A stretch of DNA of 64,000 bases, taken from positions 1,364,001 to 1,428,000 of the forward strand of contig NZ_CP022278.1 of assembly GCF_002216145.1 (NCBI RefSeq), read 5' to 3'. Under the pieces are notes generated by a model. It worked only from the letters and a program-made list of their open reading frames with translations, was not told the DNA's origin and searched no databases. Shown here one piece after another: positions 55,172 through 64,000 of the stretch. Numbering within the stretch: position 1 is the stretch's first letter; each line of letters opens with the position of its first letter. Source of the DNA: Neisseria chenwenguii (GTDB taxonomy: Bacteria > Pseudomonadota > Gammaproteobacteria > Burkholderiales > Neisseriaceae). A program made the translations under genes and the position numbers.

Positions 55172-56488
55172 TTACATTCCATACAAACTACGGCTTGTTG
55201 GTACGGAATTATTGTCAAATTTCCAGTTCGTTCCGATATAGTTGTTTGGTATGGGTTGTAGGAATTGGGTGTTGATTACTAAACATTTCTCGGATAGTTC
55301 GGATAGTTTTTTATGTTCGTTTTCTTTTTTAGAAATATTACTTACCGTAGAGGGGCAAAAAACTTTTGTATTGCCCAAGTTCCAAGCCATGTAACCAAAT
55401 AAGGCATTATTTCTATAGTCAAGCCGAGAGCAAGTATTTTCTGATTTTGGGTGTTTGAACACTTGCTTCAGGCGTTGTAAATCGTTAGGCTCGATTCCGC
55501 TACTCTCTTGTGAGCCGTCATTTTTTTGAAAGTTATTATGTAATAAATACCAAGAAGCATTTTGGGGCAATTCAGTAAATCTAACTACATTCAGTATGCG
55601 TGTCGAAAAGTTACTATGATCTGATGTGAAGTATGGTGTCAGTATAAATAAAAATAATGTAAAAAATGCCGGAATGATTAAATATTTGTGTTTGTCTTTT
55701 TTTGTATAAGTGGTTGCGAAAGTTGTAATTAAGAATAGGTCTGCTAATAATAAAATCCCAACAAGGTAGAGATACAAAAATTGTAAGTTTCCTTCTGGGA
55801 GCCAAGTTGCTATCGAGAGATAGATGAGTATGGGGTAGGATGACATGAAAAAAGAAATAAAAAATAGTATTCCCATAAGAAATAACCAGTTTTTCTTTTG
55901 ATTCCACAAGTTTTTAAGAGATTTTGAAATGAATTTGTTCCAAAAAAATAAAGAAAATGGTATCGGTAATAATATTGTTACATAGAATAAAATTGTTAGA
56001 CCATCTTTGGGGAGGCTGTCACAGTTTTGAATTAAAAATACAAAGACTAAATAGAAGATTATAGGCCATATGAGCGAAAAAAACGACAATGGGATTGTAT
56101 TTTTGATTAGTTTGGTTTTTATAAAATCTAATATTAGCGGGAATTCCTTAAAGTCGGATAGGAAGCTAAAGATAAAACAAGGTGCTGAAAAACTTGTAAA
56201 TATCATGAATGTAATCAACCCAAATACCAAAAGAATGGTGATTAAACTGGACGGTTGATTGATAACTTCTGGGAAAATGCTGGGTAATCCTATATTTTGT
56301 AAATAGATAAATGAAAGAATGCCACCTAATACCATACCAAAAATTGAGCTTAAGGAAACTATATGAATGGTACTACCTAGTATCTTTTTATCTTCTTTTT
56401 TGTGGAAATTGTTAGCTACTTTTTGGTGATGAGCTGTTTTTTTGGTTTTAAAAAGATTTTGTGAAATATGCTTTTTTAATTTTTCCAT
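55172..56488 (-). CDS. AT-rich polytopic membrane protein, 438 aa
   Basis: ATG 56488 follows AAAGGAAA; the product starts MEKLKKHISQNLFKTKKTAHH. A basic cytoplasmic N-terminus is followed by about eight hydrophobic helices (residues 35-300) and a soluble C-terminal third (LNVVRFTELPQNASWYLL..., three Cys). GC content is far below that of flanking polA, and there is no uptake sequence inside; both point to horizontal acquisition. No family recognised. It is adjacent to the DUF2971-like remnant, so this spot may be an insertion site. Confidence 0.65.
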   Translation of the reverse strand: MEKLKKHISQNLFKTKKTAHHQKVANNFHKKEDKKILGSTIHIVSLSSIFGMVLGGILSFIYLQNIGLPSIFPEVINQPSSLITILLVFGLITFMIFTSFSAPCFIFSFLSDFKEFPLILDFIKTKLIKNTIPLSFFSLIWPIIFYLVFVFLIQNCDSLPKDGLTILFYVTILLPIPFSLFFWNKFISKSLKNLWNQKKNWLFLMGILFFISFFMSSYPILIYLSIATWLPEGNLQFLYLYLVGILLLADLFLITTFATTYTKKDKHKYLIIPAFFTLFLFILTPYFTSDHSNFSTRILNVVRFTELPQNASWYLLHNNFQKNDGSQESSGIEPNDLQRLKQVFKHPKSENTCSRLDYRNNALFGYMAWNLGNTKVFCPSTVSNISKKENEHKKLSELSEKCLVINTQFLQPIPNNYIGTNWKFDNNSVPTSRSLYGM

Positions 56489-56594
56489 TGATTTTCCTTT
56501 ATAGTGATTCATTGTTGACTCATTACTGATGACATAATTTTTATGTATGTCATCGCGTATCTACAATTTTACCTGTTTTCAGAAAGCCTTCCTT

Positions 56595-59390
56595 TCAATG
56601 CGCCCCTTCCCAATCTTCCCCACTCCCCACTTCCGCCACCAGCGGTACATCCAGCATCCCCCCGTCCACTTTCGCCATAATCTCGGGCAGTTTTCCGCGC
56701 ACCAAATCCAGTTCCGTTTCAACCACTTCCAACACCAATTCGTCATGCACCTGCATAATCAGTTTGCTTTGCAGGCCGTCTGAAACCAGCCAGTTGCGCA
56801 CGTCGATCATGGCGCGTTTGATGAGGTCGGACGCAGTGCCCTGCATGGGGGCGTTGATGGCGGCGCGTTCGGCGCCTGCGCGGGCATTTGCGTTGGCGGC
56901 GCGGATGTCGGGCAGGTAGAGGCGGCGGCCAAACAGGGTTTCGACGTAGCCGAGTGCGGCGGCCTGTTCTTTGGTGCGCTGCATGTAGTCGGCCACGCCG
57001 GGGTAGCGGGCGAAGTAGCGGTCGATGAAGTTTTTGGCGGAGAGGTTGTCGATGCCCAGCGATTTGGCGAGGCCGTATTGCCCCATGCCGTAAATCAGGC
57101 CGAAGTTGATGGTTTTGGCGTAGCGGCGCTGTTCGGAGCCGACGTTTTCGGGCGGCACGCCGAACACTTCGGCGGCTGTGCGGCGGTGGATGTCTTCGCC
57201 GTTTTTAAAGGCTTCGAGCAGGGTTTTGTCGCCGCTCAAATGCGCCATGATGCGCAGCTCGATTTGGGAGTAGTCGGCGGAGACAATCAGGCTGCCTGAA
57301 GGCGCAGTAAAGGCACGGCGCACGCGGCGGCCTTCGGCGGTGCGGATGGGGATGTTTTGCAGGTTGGGGTTGCTGCTGGCCAGCCGCCCCGTAATGGCGA
57401 CGGCCTGCGCGTAGGTGGTGTGCACTCGGCCGGTGCGCGGGTTGATCATCTCGGGCAGTTTATCGGTGTAGGTGGATTTCAGTTTCGCCAAGCTGCGGTT
57501 TTGCAAGATGATTTTCGGCAGCGGATAGTCGGGCGCGAGGGTTTCGAGCACGGCTTCGTTGGTGGAAATGCCGCCCGAGGCGGTTTTTTTCAGGCCTTTG
57601 GTGGGAATGCCCATTTTGTCGAACAGGATTTCCTGAAGCTGTTTGGGCGAGTTGAGGTTGAACGGCTGGCCGGCGGTTTCGTAGGCCTGTTTTTCCAGTT
57701 CAATCAACTGGTTGCCGAGTTCGTGGCTTTGGCGGTCGAGTTCGGCCTTGTCGATCTGCACGCCCGTGCGTTCCATTTCAAACAGAACCTGCGCCACGGG
57801 AAGCTCCATTTTTTCATACATTTCAAGCTGTTGCGCCGTCATACGCGCTTTGAGCCAGCTTTCGATGCGCAGCGCGAAATCCGCGTCTTGGCAGGCGTAT
57901 TCTGTGGCTTGGCCGATGGCGACGTCGGCAAACGAAATCTGCTTCGCGCCCTTGCCGCACAAATCTTCGTATTTCACCGTCTGCAAACCCAGCCAGCGTT
58001 CGGACAATTCGTCCAAACCGTGCCCCAGATGGCTTTCGAGAATGTAGGACGCAAGCATCCCGTCGCCCGCGATGCCGTTCAGCGCGATGCCGTAATTGGC
58101 GAAAACGTGCTGGTCGTATTTCAGGTTCTGGCCGATTTTTTTCAGACAGGCATTTTCCAGATGGGGTTTCAGACGGCCTAATACGTCTGACAAATCAAGC
58201 TGCTGCGGCGCGGCGGCGGGGGTATGGCCGAGCGGAATATACACGGCTTCGCCGGCTTGGAACGCAATGCTGATGCCGACCAGCTTGGCGGTCATGGCGT
58301 CGAGCGAAGTGGTTTCGGTGTCGAGACCGATGGCTTCGGCAGCGGCGAGTTTGTCCAACAGCGCGGCGAACTGCGCTTCGGTGGTAACGGCTTGATAATC
58401 CAGCGTTTCCGGTGCGGCCGGGCGTTCGAATGCTTTTTCAGACAGCATGGTTTCCGTCGCCAGCGCGGCCTGTTCGCCGATGTATTCGCTGCCGAACAAA
58501 TCGGTGTTTGCCGTTTCCTGCATCTGCGTTTCCGCCTCTTTCAGCCAGGTGCGGAAGCCGTAGCGTTTGAATTCGGCAACCAGCTGCGACCAGCGCGGCG
58601 TTTGGCGGTGCAGGCTGTGCAGGCCGTCTGAAAGCTCGCTGTGCAGATCCACATCGGTTTTAATCGTGACCAATTCGTAAGACAGCGGCAGCTGCGGCAG
58701 GGCTGCCTGAAGATACTCGCCGACCTTGCCTTTGATGTCTGCTGCGTGCGCCATCACTTCCGTGAGCGTGCCGTATTCCGCCAGCCATTTCGCCGCCGTT
58801 TTCGGCCCGCATTTTTCCACTCCCGGCACGTTGTCCACCTTGTCGCCCATCAGCGCCAGATAATCGCGGATCTGCTCGGGGCGCACGCCGAATTTGGCCT
58901 GCACGCCCGCAATGTCCAGCGTTTCGCCGCTCATGGTGTTCACCAGCGTCACCCGCGCGCTCACGAGCTGCGCCATATCCTTATCGCCCGTGGAAATCAC
59001 CACGTCCCAACCCTCGGCCTCGCCCTCTTTGGCGAGCGTGCCGATCACATCGTCCGCCTCGACATCGGGCACGACCAGCACCGGCCAGCCCATCAGCCAC
59101 ACCAACTCGGGCAGCGCCTCGGCCTGCGGGCGCAAATCGTCCGGCATCGGCGGGCGCGTGGCTTTGTAGTCGGGGAACATTGCGTGGCGGAAGTTTTTCC
59201 CTTTTGCGTCAAATACCACCGCGCAATGGCTGTGCGCATAATCCGCCCGCAGGCGGCGCAGCATGTTCAACACGCCGTAAAGCGCGCCCGTGGGCGTACC
59301 GTCGGGCGCGGAAAGATTCTGCCTCATCGCGTGATAGGCGCGGTAGAGGTAGGAAGAGCCGTCAACGAGGAGGAGGGTTTGGGTGGTCAT
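56595..59390 (-). CDS. polA: DNA polymerase I
   Basis: The 931-aa product has an N-terminal 5'-3' exonuclease (MTTQTLLLVDGSSYLYRAYHA..., GDKVDNVPGVEKCGPKTAAKWL), a 3'-5' exonuclease with its DxE residues (AIGLDTETTSLDAMT, about 350) and a C-terminal polymerase domain with SADYSQIELRIMAHLSGD, KTINFGLIYGMG and MQVHDELVLEV motifs. All three activities seem intact. Role: Okazaki-fragment processing and repair. Confidence 0.97.
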   Translation of the reverse strand: MTTQTLLLVDGSSYLYRAYHAMRQNLSAPDGTPTGALYGVLNMLRRLRADYAHSHCAVVFDAKGKNFRHAMFPDYKATRPPMPDDLRPQAEALPELVWLMGWPVLVVPDVEADDVIGTLAKEGEAEGWDVVISTGDKDMAQLVSARVTLVNTMSGETLDIAGVQAKFGVRPEQIRDYLALMGDKVDNVPGVEKCGPKTAAKWLAEYGTLTEVMAHAADIKGKVGEYLQAALPQLPLSYELVTIKTDVDLHSELSDGLHSLHRQTPRWSQLVAEFKRYGFRTWLKEAETQMQETANTDLFGSEYIGEQAALATETMLSEKAFERPAAPETLDYQAVTTEAQFAALLDKLAAAEAIGLDTETTSLDAMTAKLVGISIAFQAGEAVYIPLGHTPAAAPQQLDLSDVLGRLKPHLENACLKKIGQNLKYDQHVFANYGIALNGIAGDGMLASYILESHLGHGLDELSERWLGLQTVKYEDLCGKGAKQISFADVAIGQATEYACQDADFALRIESWLKARMTAQQLEMYEKMELPVAQVLFEMERTGVQIDKAELDRQSHELGNQLIELEKQAYETAGQPFNLNSPKQLQEILFDKMGIPTKGLKKTASGGISTNEAVLETLAPDYPLPKIILQNRSLAKLKSTYTDKLPEMINPRTGRVHTTYAQAVAITGRLASSNPNLQNIPIRTAEGRRVRRAFTAPSGSLIVSADYSQIELRIMAHLSGDKTLLEAFKNGEDIHRRTAAEVFGVPPENVGSEQRRYAKTINFGLIYGMGQYGLAKSLGIDNLSAKNFIDRYFARYPGVADYMQRTKEQAAALGYVETLFGRRLYLPDIRAANANARAGAERAAINAPMQGTASDLIKRAMIDVRNWLVSDGLQSKLIMQVHDELVLEVVETELDLVRGKLPEIMAKVDGGMLDVPLVAEVGSGEDWEGAH

Positions 59391-59430
59391 GATTTAAGGC
59401 CGTCTGAAAAATTGAAGATGAGGGGGATTA

Positions 59431-59532
59431 TATAGTGAAGTCAATTCACACGGATACAAGGCAGCAGGTCGCAGGCAGTACATCAAGTACGACAAGACGC
59501 AGCAACGCGGTAGCCGTTTGAATTCACTTCTC
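59431..59532. repeat. Correia-type repeat element
   Basis: TATAGTGAAGTCAATTCAC at the left and the inverse-like GTTTGAATTCACTTCT at the right surround the recognisable core (GATACAAGGCAGCAGG..., cagtac..gtacgac). It lies between polA and kpsS. Confidence 0.8.
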
Positions 59533-59540
59533 AAAAAGGA

Positions 59541-59570
59541 ACAGGCCGTCTGAATTTCAGACGGCCTGTT
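59541..59570. terminator. kpsS terminator
   Basis: CAGGCCGTCTGAA / TTCAGACGGCCTG adjacent inverted uptake sequences at the kpsS 3' end. Confidence 0.7.
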
Positions 59571-59583
59571 TGTTTGCAGAAGG

Positions 59584-60921
59584 TTACGGTTTGCGGTGGG
59601 TGCGGCGCATGGCGGGTGCGGCGGCACCGATAAGGAGGGAGCGTTCGGCTACGGGCACTTGCGGTGTGGCGGCGGGCGTGGCTTTTTTCAGCGAAGGGAT
59701 GTCGGGAAAATTGACTTGGCTGTAAAAGCTGCCGTTAATCTGAGTGATGTTGATGTGGTACATCCGGTAGGCGTGGAACAGCGCGGCATCGGGCGCGGTG
59801 GGGTGGCGCCAGAAATCGCCGAGACTGTTTTGGCAGGTCAGGCCGGGGATGTCGTAGTGGGCGCGTCCCAAGACTTTGACGGGCATATTGTGGATCAGGG
59901 CGGAGAGGCCGCTGGTACTGTTGATTGTGACCATGCCGAGGCCGTGGCGCAGGAAGACGGGCAGGGGCACGTCGTGTACATAAAAAATGCGGCCTTTGAG
60001 CTTGGGATGCTTTTTGACGAACGCTTTGATGTCGCGGCGGTAGTCGATAAAGCCGCGGTCCATCGGGTGGTGTTTGACGATGAGGTTGACGTCGTCGGGT
60101 GCATGGGCGGCAAACGAGGTCAAAACGTGCAGCAGGAAACTTTTTACCGATGAAAAGTCGCAATGGATGCGCACCTGGCTGTCGTTGAACACTTGCAGCG
60201 GTACGATGAAAAATTTGCCGAAACGGCCGGCTTCGACTTTTTTGGCAAAGCTGGCGTCTTCAATCCAATAGTTGAGGCGCTTGAATGCGGAGCGCGACCA
60301 GAGGTTGAGGTAGTGCCCTAAATTGAACGCGCGGTGGTGGACGTAATCCGGGTATTTGCGGCGGTTTTTCGCGGCTTCCCAGTAATAGCGCACGGCGCTT
60401 TTCGCCATTGGGGCGAAACCGCCGGGAACGGCGGGCGGCGCTTGGTATTCCTTCTGTTCGAGTTTGGGAAACGCGTCGGCGAAAAAACCGGCATTGTGCG
60501 GCAGGTCGGAGTAGGCGTTGACACCGCTTTTTTCCAATGTGATGAAAAACGGGCGGAAATATCCTTCTTCAAATGCCCAAAACGATACATTGCATTGCGC
60601 GGCGGTGGCGCGGGCGAGCAGGTGGTAAGTGCGTGTGTCGCCGAAACAGACGACGGCTTGGATGCGGTGCTGTCTGATGTAGGCGGCGAGAAATTCGGGA
60701 AAGGCGTCGTAAGTGCCGGTGTAGGCGGTGGTGTGTGCGGCGGTTTCGGGGTAGAAATATTCGTCGCCGGCGTTGAAATTGAATTTGTGTACGGTTTTGC
60801 CGTGTTCGCCGGAGAGCCAGCGGGAGAAGGTTTGGAAAAACGCGCCGATGGGGCCTTGCAGCAGCAGGATATTGTCGGCGGAGTTAACCAATTCGTAGAG
60901 GTTGCTTTTGAGTGAGTTCAT
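59584..60921 (-). CDS. kpsS: Capsule beta-Kdo glycosyltransferase KpsS
   Basis: The 445-aa KpsS/CtrF(LipB)-like protein adds the first beta-Kdo to the lysophosphatidylglycerol anchor of group 2 capsules. It starts MNSLKSNLYELVNSADNILLLQGPIGAFFQTFSRWL; conserved segments are CFGDTRTYH, FWAFEEGYFRP and INSTSGLSALIHNMPVKVLG. It is downstream of kpsC on the same strand (160 nt gap). Presence of both suggests capsule-export capacity; capsule synthesis genes would lie outside the window. Confidence 0.9.
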   Translation of the reverse strand: MNSLKSNLYELVNSADNILLLQGPIGAFFQTFSRWLSGEHGKTVHKFNFNAGDEYFYPETAAHTTAYTGTYDAFPEFLAAYIRQHRIQAVVCFGDTRTYHLLARATAAQCNVSFWAFEEGYFRPFFITLEKSGVNAYSDLPHNAGFFADAFPKLEQKEYQAPPAVPGGFAPMAKSAVRYYWEAAKNRRKYPDYVHHRAFNLGHYLNLWSRSAFKRLNYWIEDASFAKKVEAGRFGKFFIVPLQVFNDSQVRIHCDFSSVKSFLLHVLTSFAAHAPDDVNLIVKHHPMDRGFIDYRRDIKAFVKKHPKLKGRIFYVHDVPLPVFLRHGLGMVTINSTSGLSALIHNMPVKVLGRAHYDIPGLTCQNSLGDFWRHPTAPDAALFHAYRMYHINITQINGSFYSQVNFPDIPSLKKATPAATPQVPVAERSLLIGAAAPAMRRTHRKP

Positions 60922-61081
60922 CGTCGCAATGCTGTCAAGATATTTTTATGAAATGGATAAACGGTTGGATAACGCATTTAAACGGTAGTGCTAAGCATAC
61001 GATGGATTGCTGTGTGGGTAAAGCTGAAAATGCCGTCTGAAAATATGCTTTACGTATGAAAAATTTGGGAATTTTCAGCTT

Positions 61082-63157
61082 TTATAGTAATGAGCGGTAT
61101 AGTTGGACCAGTTTTCCCCATTGTTTTTTTAATGCGCTCCTCTGTAAATTTGTGTTGTTTTTTTGCAATTCCTTCTGCATTTTCAACACGCCGACCGCCG
61201 TTGCCGCGTCAATGAGCTGCCGCGTTTCGGGGTGGACGTAGCCCGGGTAGTAAACCAGCGTACCCGCAATCAGTTCGGCCAATTTCAGACGGCGTGTACG
61301 GCGGGGGAGCGGCAGCAGATCGTCGGTCAGCCCCCAGCCTGCGTAAAAGGGCAGGCCGTAGCAGCTGACTTTTTTGCCGCGTAGGAGCGCCTCGAAGCCG
61401 GTGAGCGAAGTCATGGTATGCACTTCGTCGGCGTGCTGCAGGCAGGTGAGGATGTCGGTTTCGGCGGCGACTTGGTCGGCGTAACGCGCGGTATCTGCGG
61501 GCGCAATTTGGCCGATGCGGTTGCCGCTGACCACGTCGGGATGCGGTTTGTAAATAATGTAGGCATCGGGATTTCTGGCGCGCACGGCCTTGAGCAAGTC
61601 CAAATTACTGCGGATTTCGGGCGAACCGTGGCGGACGGAGGCATCGTCTTCCACCTGCCCGGGCACGAGAATCACGGTTTTGTCGGTTTGCGGCGGGGTA
61701 AAGTTTTGGCTGCCGACGTTGTATTTGCTGATGTGGTTTTCGGTCAGTGCTTTTTGCAGCAGCAAGGCCGTCTGGACATCGCGTTCGGTAAAGATTTGAT
61801 TTTGCAGAATCAGCTCAAGCCGTGACGGCGTTTCGGGATTGAAATAAATGCCCGTGTCGTCCACCACCAGCGAAAGCGGCGGCACGAGGTTGGAACCCAG
61901 CCCGACCGAGCGGATAAAGCCGTCTTCCATGCGCAACAGCGGCAGATTGCGGCGCGCGGCAAACGCCGTTACCGCCTCTTTGCCGTTGCCCCACGCCAGC
62001 AGGCGCGCGTCGGGCGGGAGCAAGGCGTGTTCGAGCCGTTCCACCGATTTCACAAATTTCAGACGGCATGAAGGCAGCCTGAAAAACGGCTTGGCCACCG
62101 CGCGTTTCCACAGCGACATCCCTACGCAGTACACCTCGCCGCGCAGCCTTTCATTGGCACGGCGCGCGGCGGCAAGGTAGTCAATGACGTCGAAAATATC
62201 CCCCGCTTCGCCCGTGTTCGGATTGATGTAACGGCTGTATTGCAGATAGGCCGCGGCGAAAAGCTGCATCAGCGAACGCGGGGCGCGCCGCCCCTCAGCC
62301 CGCAACGCCGCCGCCTGCGGATGACGGTCGTCGCTCATGCCCCAGCCCGCGTACCACGGCAGACCGAACGTCACCACAGGCTTGCCGCACAGCAGCGCTT
62401 CAAAACCCATCTGCGACGTGACGCAGTAAACCTTGTCGGCCAAACGCAGCAGCGACGTGGGATTCATGTCTTCCGCCATCAGTTTCACCCGCCCCGATTG
62501 CAGCGACGGCGCAGTCAGATAGCCGCGCTTCTTGCCGCTCAACACATCGGGATGGGTTTTCACCCAAATCTGCGCCTCGGGATTTTCCCTTAAGGCCGTC
62601 TGAAACATCGCCTCAAACGCCGCCTCATCCGCCCTGCCGTACTGCACCGCCATATCGCCGAAAGTTTGGTCGATAACGAGGACGACAGCTTGTTCAGACG
62701 GCCTCTGCGCCTTGAGGCCGCCTGAACAGTCGGGCGCGTGGTTGTATTTCGACAGGCCGTGCGCCAAGATCAATTCCGCCGCCCGCCGCGCCGTTTCCAG
62801 CATTTCAGACGGCATGGTATCCGCGTTCAAAATCAACTGTTCCAAACGCGACGGGCGGGTGGTGTCGTAATAAATCCCCATATCATCGACCACAACCGAA
62901 AACGGCGGATAACCCGCCACCCCCAGCCCGACCGAGCGCAGAAATCCGTCTTCCAGCGCAGTAAACGGCAGCCCCTTCGCCGCCGCAAACGCCCGCGCCT
63001 TGCGGGTTGTCGGGCGCAAACCCCAACCGATGACCCCCGCCGCAGCGGTAAAACGCGCGGTAAACGGGCGGACAAATTTCAGACGGCATTCAGGCAGGAA
63101 GGCTTGCAGATGCGGAATCTTGGCGATACCGTGCGAGAAAATCAGAGAGGGTTTCAT
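61082..63157 (-). CDS. kpsC: Capsule beta-Kdo glycosyltransferase KpsC
   Basis: The 691-aa KpsC/CtrE(LipA)-like protein is built of two homologous halves. Each contains an FLRSVGLG/FIRSVGLG motif, a VVDD(M/T)GIY segment and TRPSRLE/ETPSRLE (first half about residues 90-125, second about 410-450). The two domains extend the poly-beta-Kdo linker of group 2 capsule glycolipid by alternating linkages. It is upstream of kpsS on the minus strand and next to rfbC. Confidence 0.93.
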   Translation of the reverse strand: MKPSLIFSHGIAKIPHLQAFLPECRLKFVRPFTARFTAAAGVIGWGLRPTTRKARAFAAAKGLPFTALEDGFLRSVGLGVAGYPPFSVVVDDMGIYYDTTRPSRLEQLILNADTMPSEMLETARRAAELILAHGLSKYNHAPDCSGGLKAQRPSEQAVVLVIDQTFGDMAVQYGRADEAAFEAMFQTALRENPEAQIWVKTHPDVLSGKKRGYLTAPSLQSGRVKLMAEDMNPTSLLRLADKVYCVTSQMGFEALLCGKPVVTFGLPWYAGWGMSDDRHPQAAALRAEGRRAPRSLMQLFAAAYLQYSRYINPNTGEAGDIFDVIDYLAAARRANERLRGEVYCVGMSLWKRAVAKPFFRLPSCRLKFVKSVERLEHALLPPDARLLAWGNGKEAVTAFAARRNLPLLRMEDGFIRSVGLGSNLVPPLSLVVDDTGIYFNPETPSRLELILQNQIFTERDVQTALLLQKALTENHISKYNVGSQNFTPPQTDKTVILVPGQVEDDASVRHGSPEIRSNLDLLKAVRARNPDAYIIYKPHPDVVSGNRIGQIAPADTARYADQVAAETDILTCLQHADEVHTMTSLTGFEALLRGKKVSCYGLPFYAGWGLTDDLLPLPRRTRRLKLAELIAGTLVYYPGYVHPETRQLIDAATAVGVLKMQKELQKNNTNLQRSALKKQWGKLVQLYRSLL

Positions 63158-63229
63158 GACGGAGGAGAATGTGGAAAGACGTTTGTTGTGTGAGGCGTTA
63201 TTGTACCGTGATTTATTGTTGGGCAGACA

Positions 63230-63260
63230 AAGGCCGTCTGAAAAATTTCAGACGGCCTTG
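63230..63260. terminator. rfbC terminator (inverted uptake sequences)
   Basis: AAGGCCGTCTGAAAAATTTC and inverse complement, between rfbC (-) and the kpsC start. Confidence 0.7.
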
Positions 63261-63284
63261 ATGATTTTCGCAAAAGGTTGAACC

Positions 63285-63824
63285 TCAAAACGTTACCGCT
63301 TCACCCAGCGGTTTCCCCGCCAAGTCTTTGGTCGAGAGGCTGGGTTCGCCGGCGAGCGGCCAGTCGATGCCGACGGCGGGGTCGTTCCAAATCAGCGAGT
63401 GTTCGGCTTTGGGGTTGTAGTAGTCGGTGCATTTATAGACAAACTCGGCTTCGTCGCTCAACACATAAAAGCCGTGCGCAAAGCCTTCGGGTACCCAGAG
63501 CTGGCGTTTGTTGTCGGCGGAGAGGATTTCGCCTGCCCATTGGCCGAACGTGGGGGAGGTTTTGCGCATATCGACGGCAACGTCAAACACTTCGCCGACG
63601 ACGACGCGCACGAGTTTGCCTTGTGTGTTTTCGGTTTGGTAGTGCAGGCCGCGCAAGACGCCTTTGCCGGATTTGGAGTGGTTTTCCTGAACAAAGGTGC
63701 GCTCGGCGACGTTGGCTTTAAACCATTCGTCGCGGAAGGTTTCCATGAAAAAACCGCGTGCGTCGCCAAAGACTTGCGGTTCTAATAATTTGACGTCGGG
63801 AATGCGGGTGTCGATGATTTTCAT
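63285..63824 (-). CDS. rfbC: dTDP-4-dehydrorhamnose 3,5-epimerase
   Basis: The 179-aa cupin enzyme of dTDP-L-rhamnose synthesis. MKIIDTRIPDVKLLEPQVFGDARGFFMETF, the catalytic-site GVLRGLHYQ and YVLSDEAEFVYKCTDYYNP are diagnostic. In Neisseria rfbA/rfbB/rfbC lie in capsule region D; here rfbC sits next to the region-C-type genes kpsC/kpsS. rfbA and rfbB may lie beyond the right edge. Confidence 0.95.
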   Translation of the reverse strand: MKIIDTRIPDVKLLEPQVFGDARGFFMETFRDEWFKANVAERTFVQENHSKSGKGVLRGLHYQTENTQGKLVRVVVGEVFDVAVDMRKTSPTFGQWAGEILSADNKRQLWVPEGFAHGFYVLSDEAEFVYKCTDYYNPKAEHSLIWNDPAVGIDWPLAGEPSLSTKDLAGKPLGEAVTF

Positions 63825-63875
63825 GTTTTGGGTTCCTGTGGGTTTTTCGGACGGCCTTTGGCATTTGAAAGATGG

Positions 63876-63936
63876 GTAGGCTGGGCTTCAGCCCGGCATT
63901 TGTGAGTGGTTTTTGCTGGGCTGAGGCCCAGCCTAC
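63876..63936. repeat. Inverted repeat GTAGGCTGGGC (MITE-like)
   Basis: GTAGGCTGGGCTTCAGCCC (63876-63894) and GGGCTGAGGCCCAGCCTAC (63918-63936) are inverse complements with one mismatch; upstream of rfbC. Confidence 0.65.
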
Positions 63937-64000
63937 GCGGATTTGAAGTTTTTTCAGACAGCCTGTGCCGTCTGAAAAAACTATTTGCCCGCCAACCGCA

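Overview
The window is a 64-kb piece of a Neisseria chromosome, most likely from a non-pathogenic (commensal) species. The 12-base DNA uptake sequence AGGCCGTCTGAA (AG dialect) occurs very often, singly and as inverted pairs at gene ends. ATGCCGTCTGAA and TGCCTGTCTGAA variants are less frequent. Correia-type and dRS3 repeats are present, and the gene content (mqo, minCDE-oxyR, anmK, BASS transporter, GNA2091/DolP-like lipoprotein, KpsC/KpsS) is neisserial. A consensus sigma-54 promoter upstream of a short pilin gene points to a commensal; I cannot name the species from sequence alone.

Layout. 1-7032: 3' part of a giant trimeric autotransporter adhesin with three identical-looking 1542-bp repeats. 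7.1-10.7 kb: menA, several small or decayed genes and an S24-type phage-like repressor with palindromic operators. 10.9-18.7 kb: metabolic and transport genes (BASS transporter, pitA, anmK, CpxP/Spy-like protein, mqo, 5-FCL). 18.7-22.2 kb: rpsB, tsf and pyrH, interrupted by a candidate double-glycine bacteriocin with a putative immunity protein. 22.3-26.6 kb: a two-gene small-protein/lipoprotein unit, a frameshifted XRE regulator, minC-minD-minE-oxyR and initiator tRNA. 26.7-32.3 kb: three toxin-antitoxin modules (Phd/VapC-FitB, DinJ/YafQ, HigB/HigA) around two tandem pilin genes and a membrane phosphotransferase, with a palindromic repeat family between them. 32.3-44.5 kb: housekeeping genes (CinA-like, argG, tRNA-Pro, rsmI-yraN-diaA-dolP cluster, map, valS). 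44.5-47.8 kb: a low-GC accessory island. 48-54.3 kb: pgi, a LacI regulator with a maltose-type MFS transporter, a DJ-1/PfpI protein and a PspC-domain protein. 54.5-59.4 kb: a decayed gene, an AT-rich membrane protein and polA. 59.6-63.8 kb: capsule genes kpsS and kpsC followed by rfbC.

The most interesting locus is the 44.5-47.8 kb island. It encodes a prokaryotic viperin (pVip; CX3CX2C radical-SAM motif and clear viperin C-terminal signatures), expected to make antiviral ddh-nucleotides. Just upstream and overlapping it is a long, unrecognised helical protein whose reading frame is broken by an exact 22-bp tandem duplication; removing one copy restores a 657-codon gene. A HicA-like gene diverges from it, and near-identical 33-34-bp inverted-DUS terminators flank the island. 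This looks like a transferable, possibly switchable antiphage cassette. A second locus worth attention is the candidate bacteriocin/immunity pair between tsf and pyrH.
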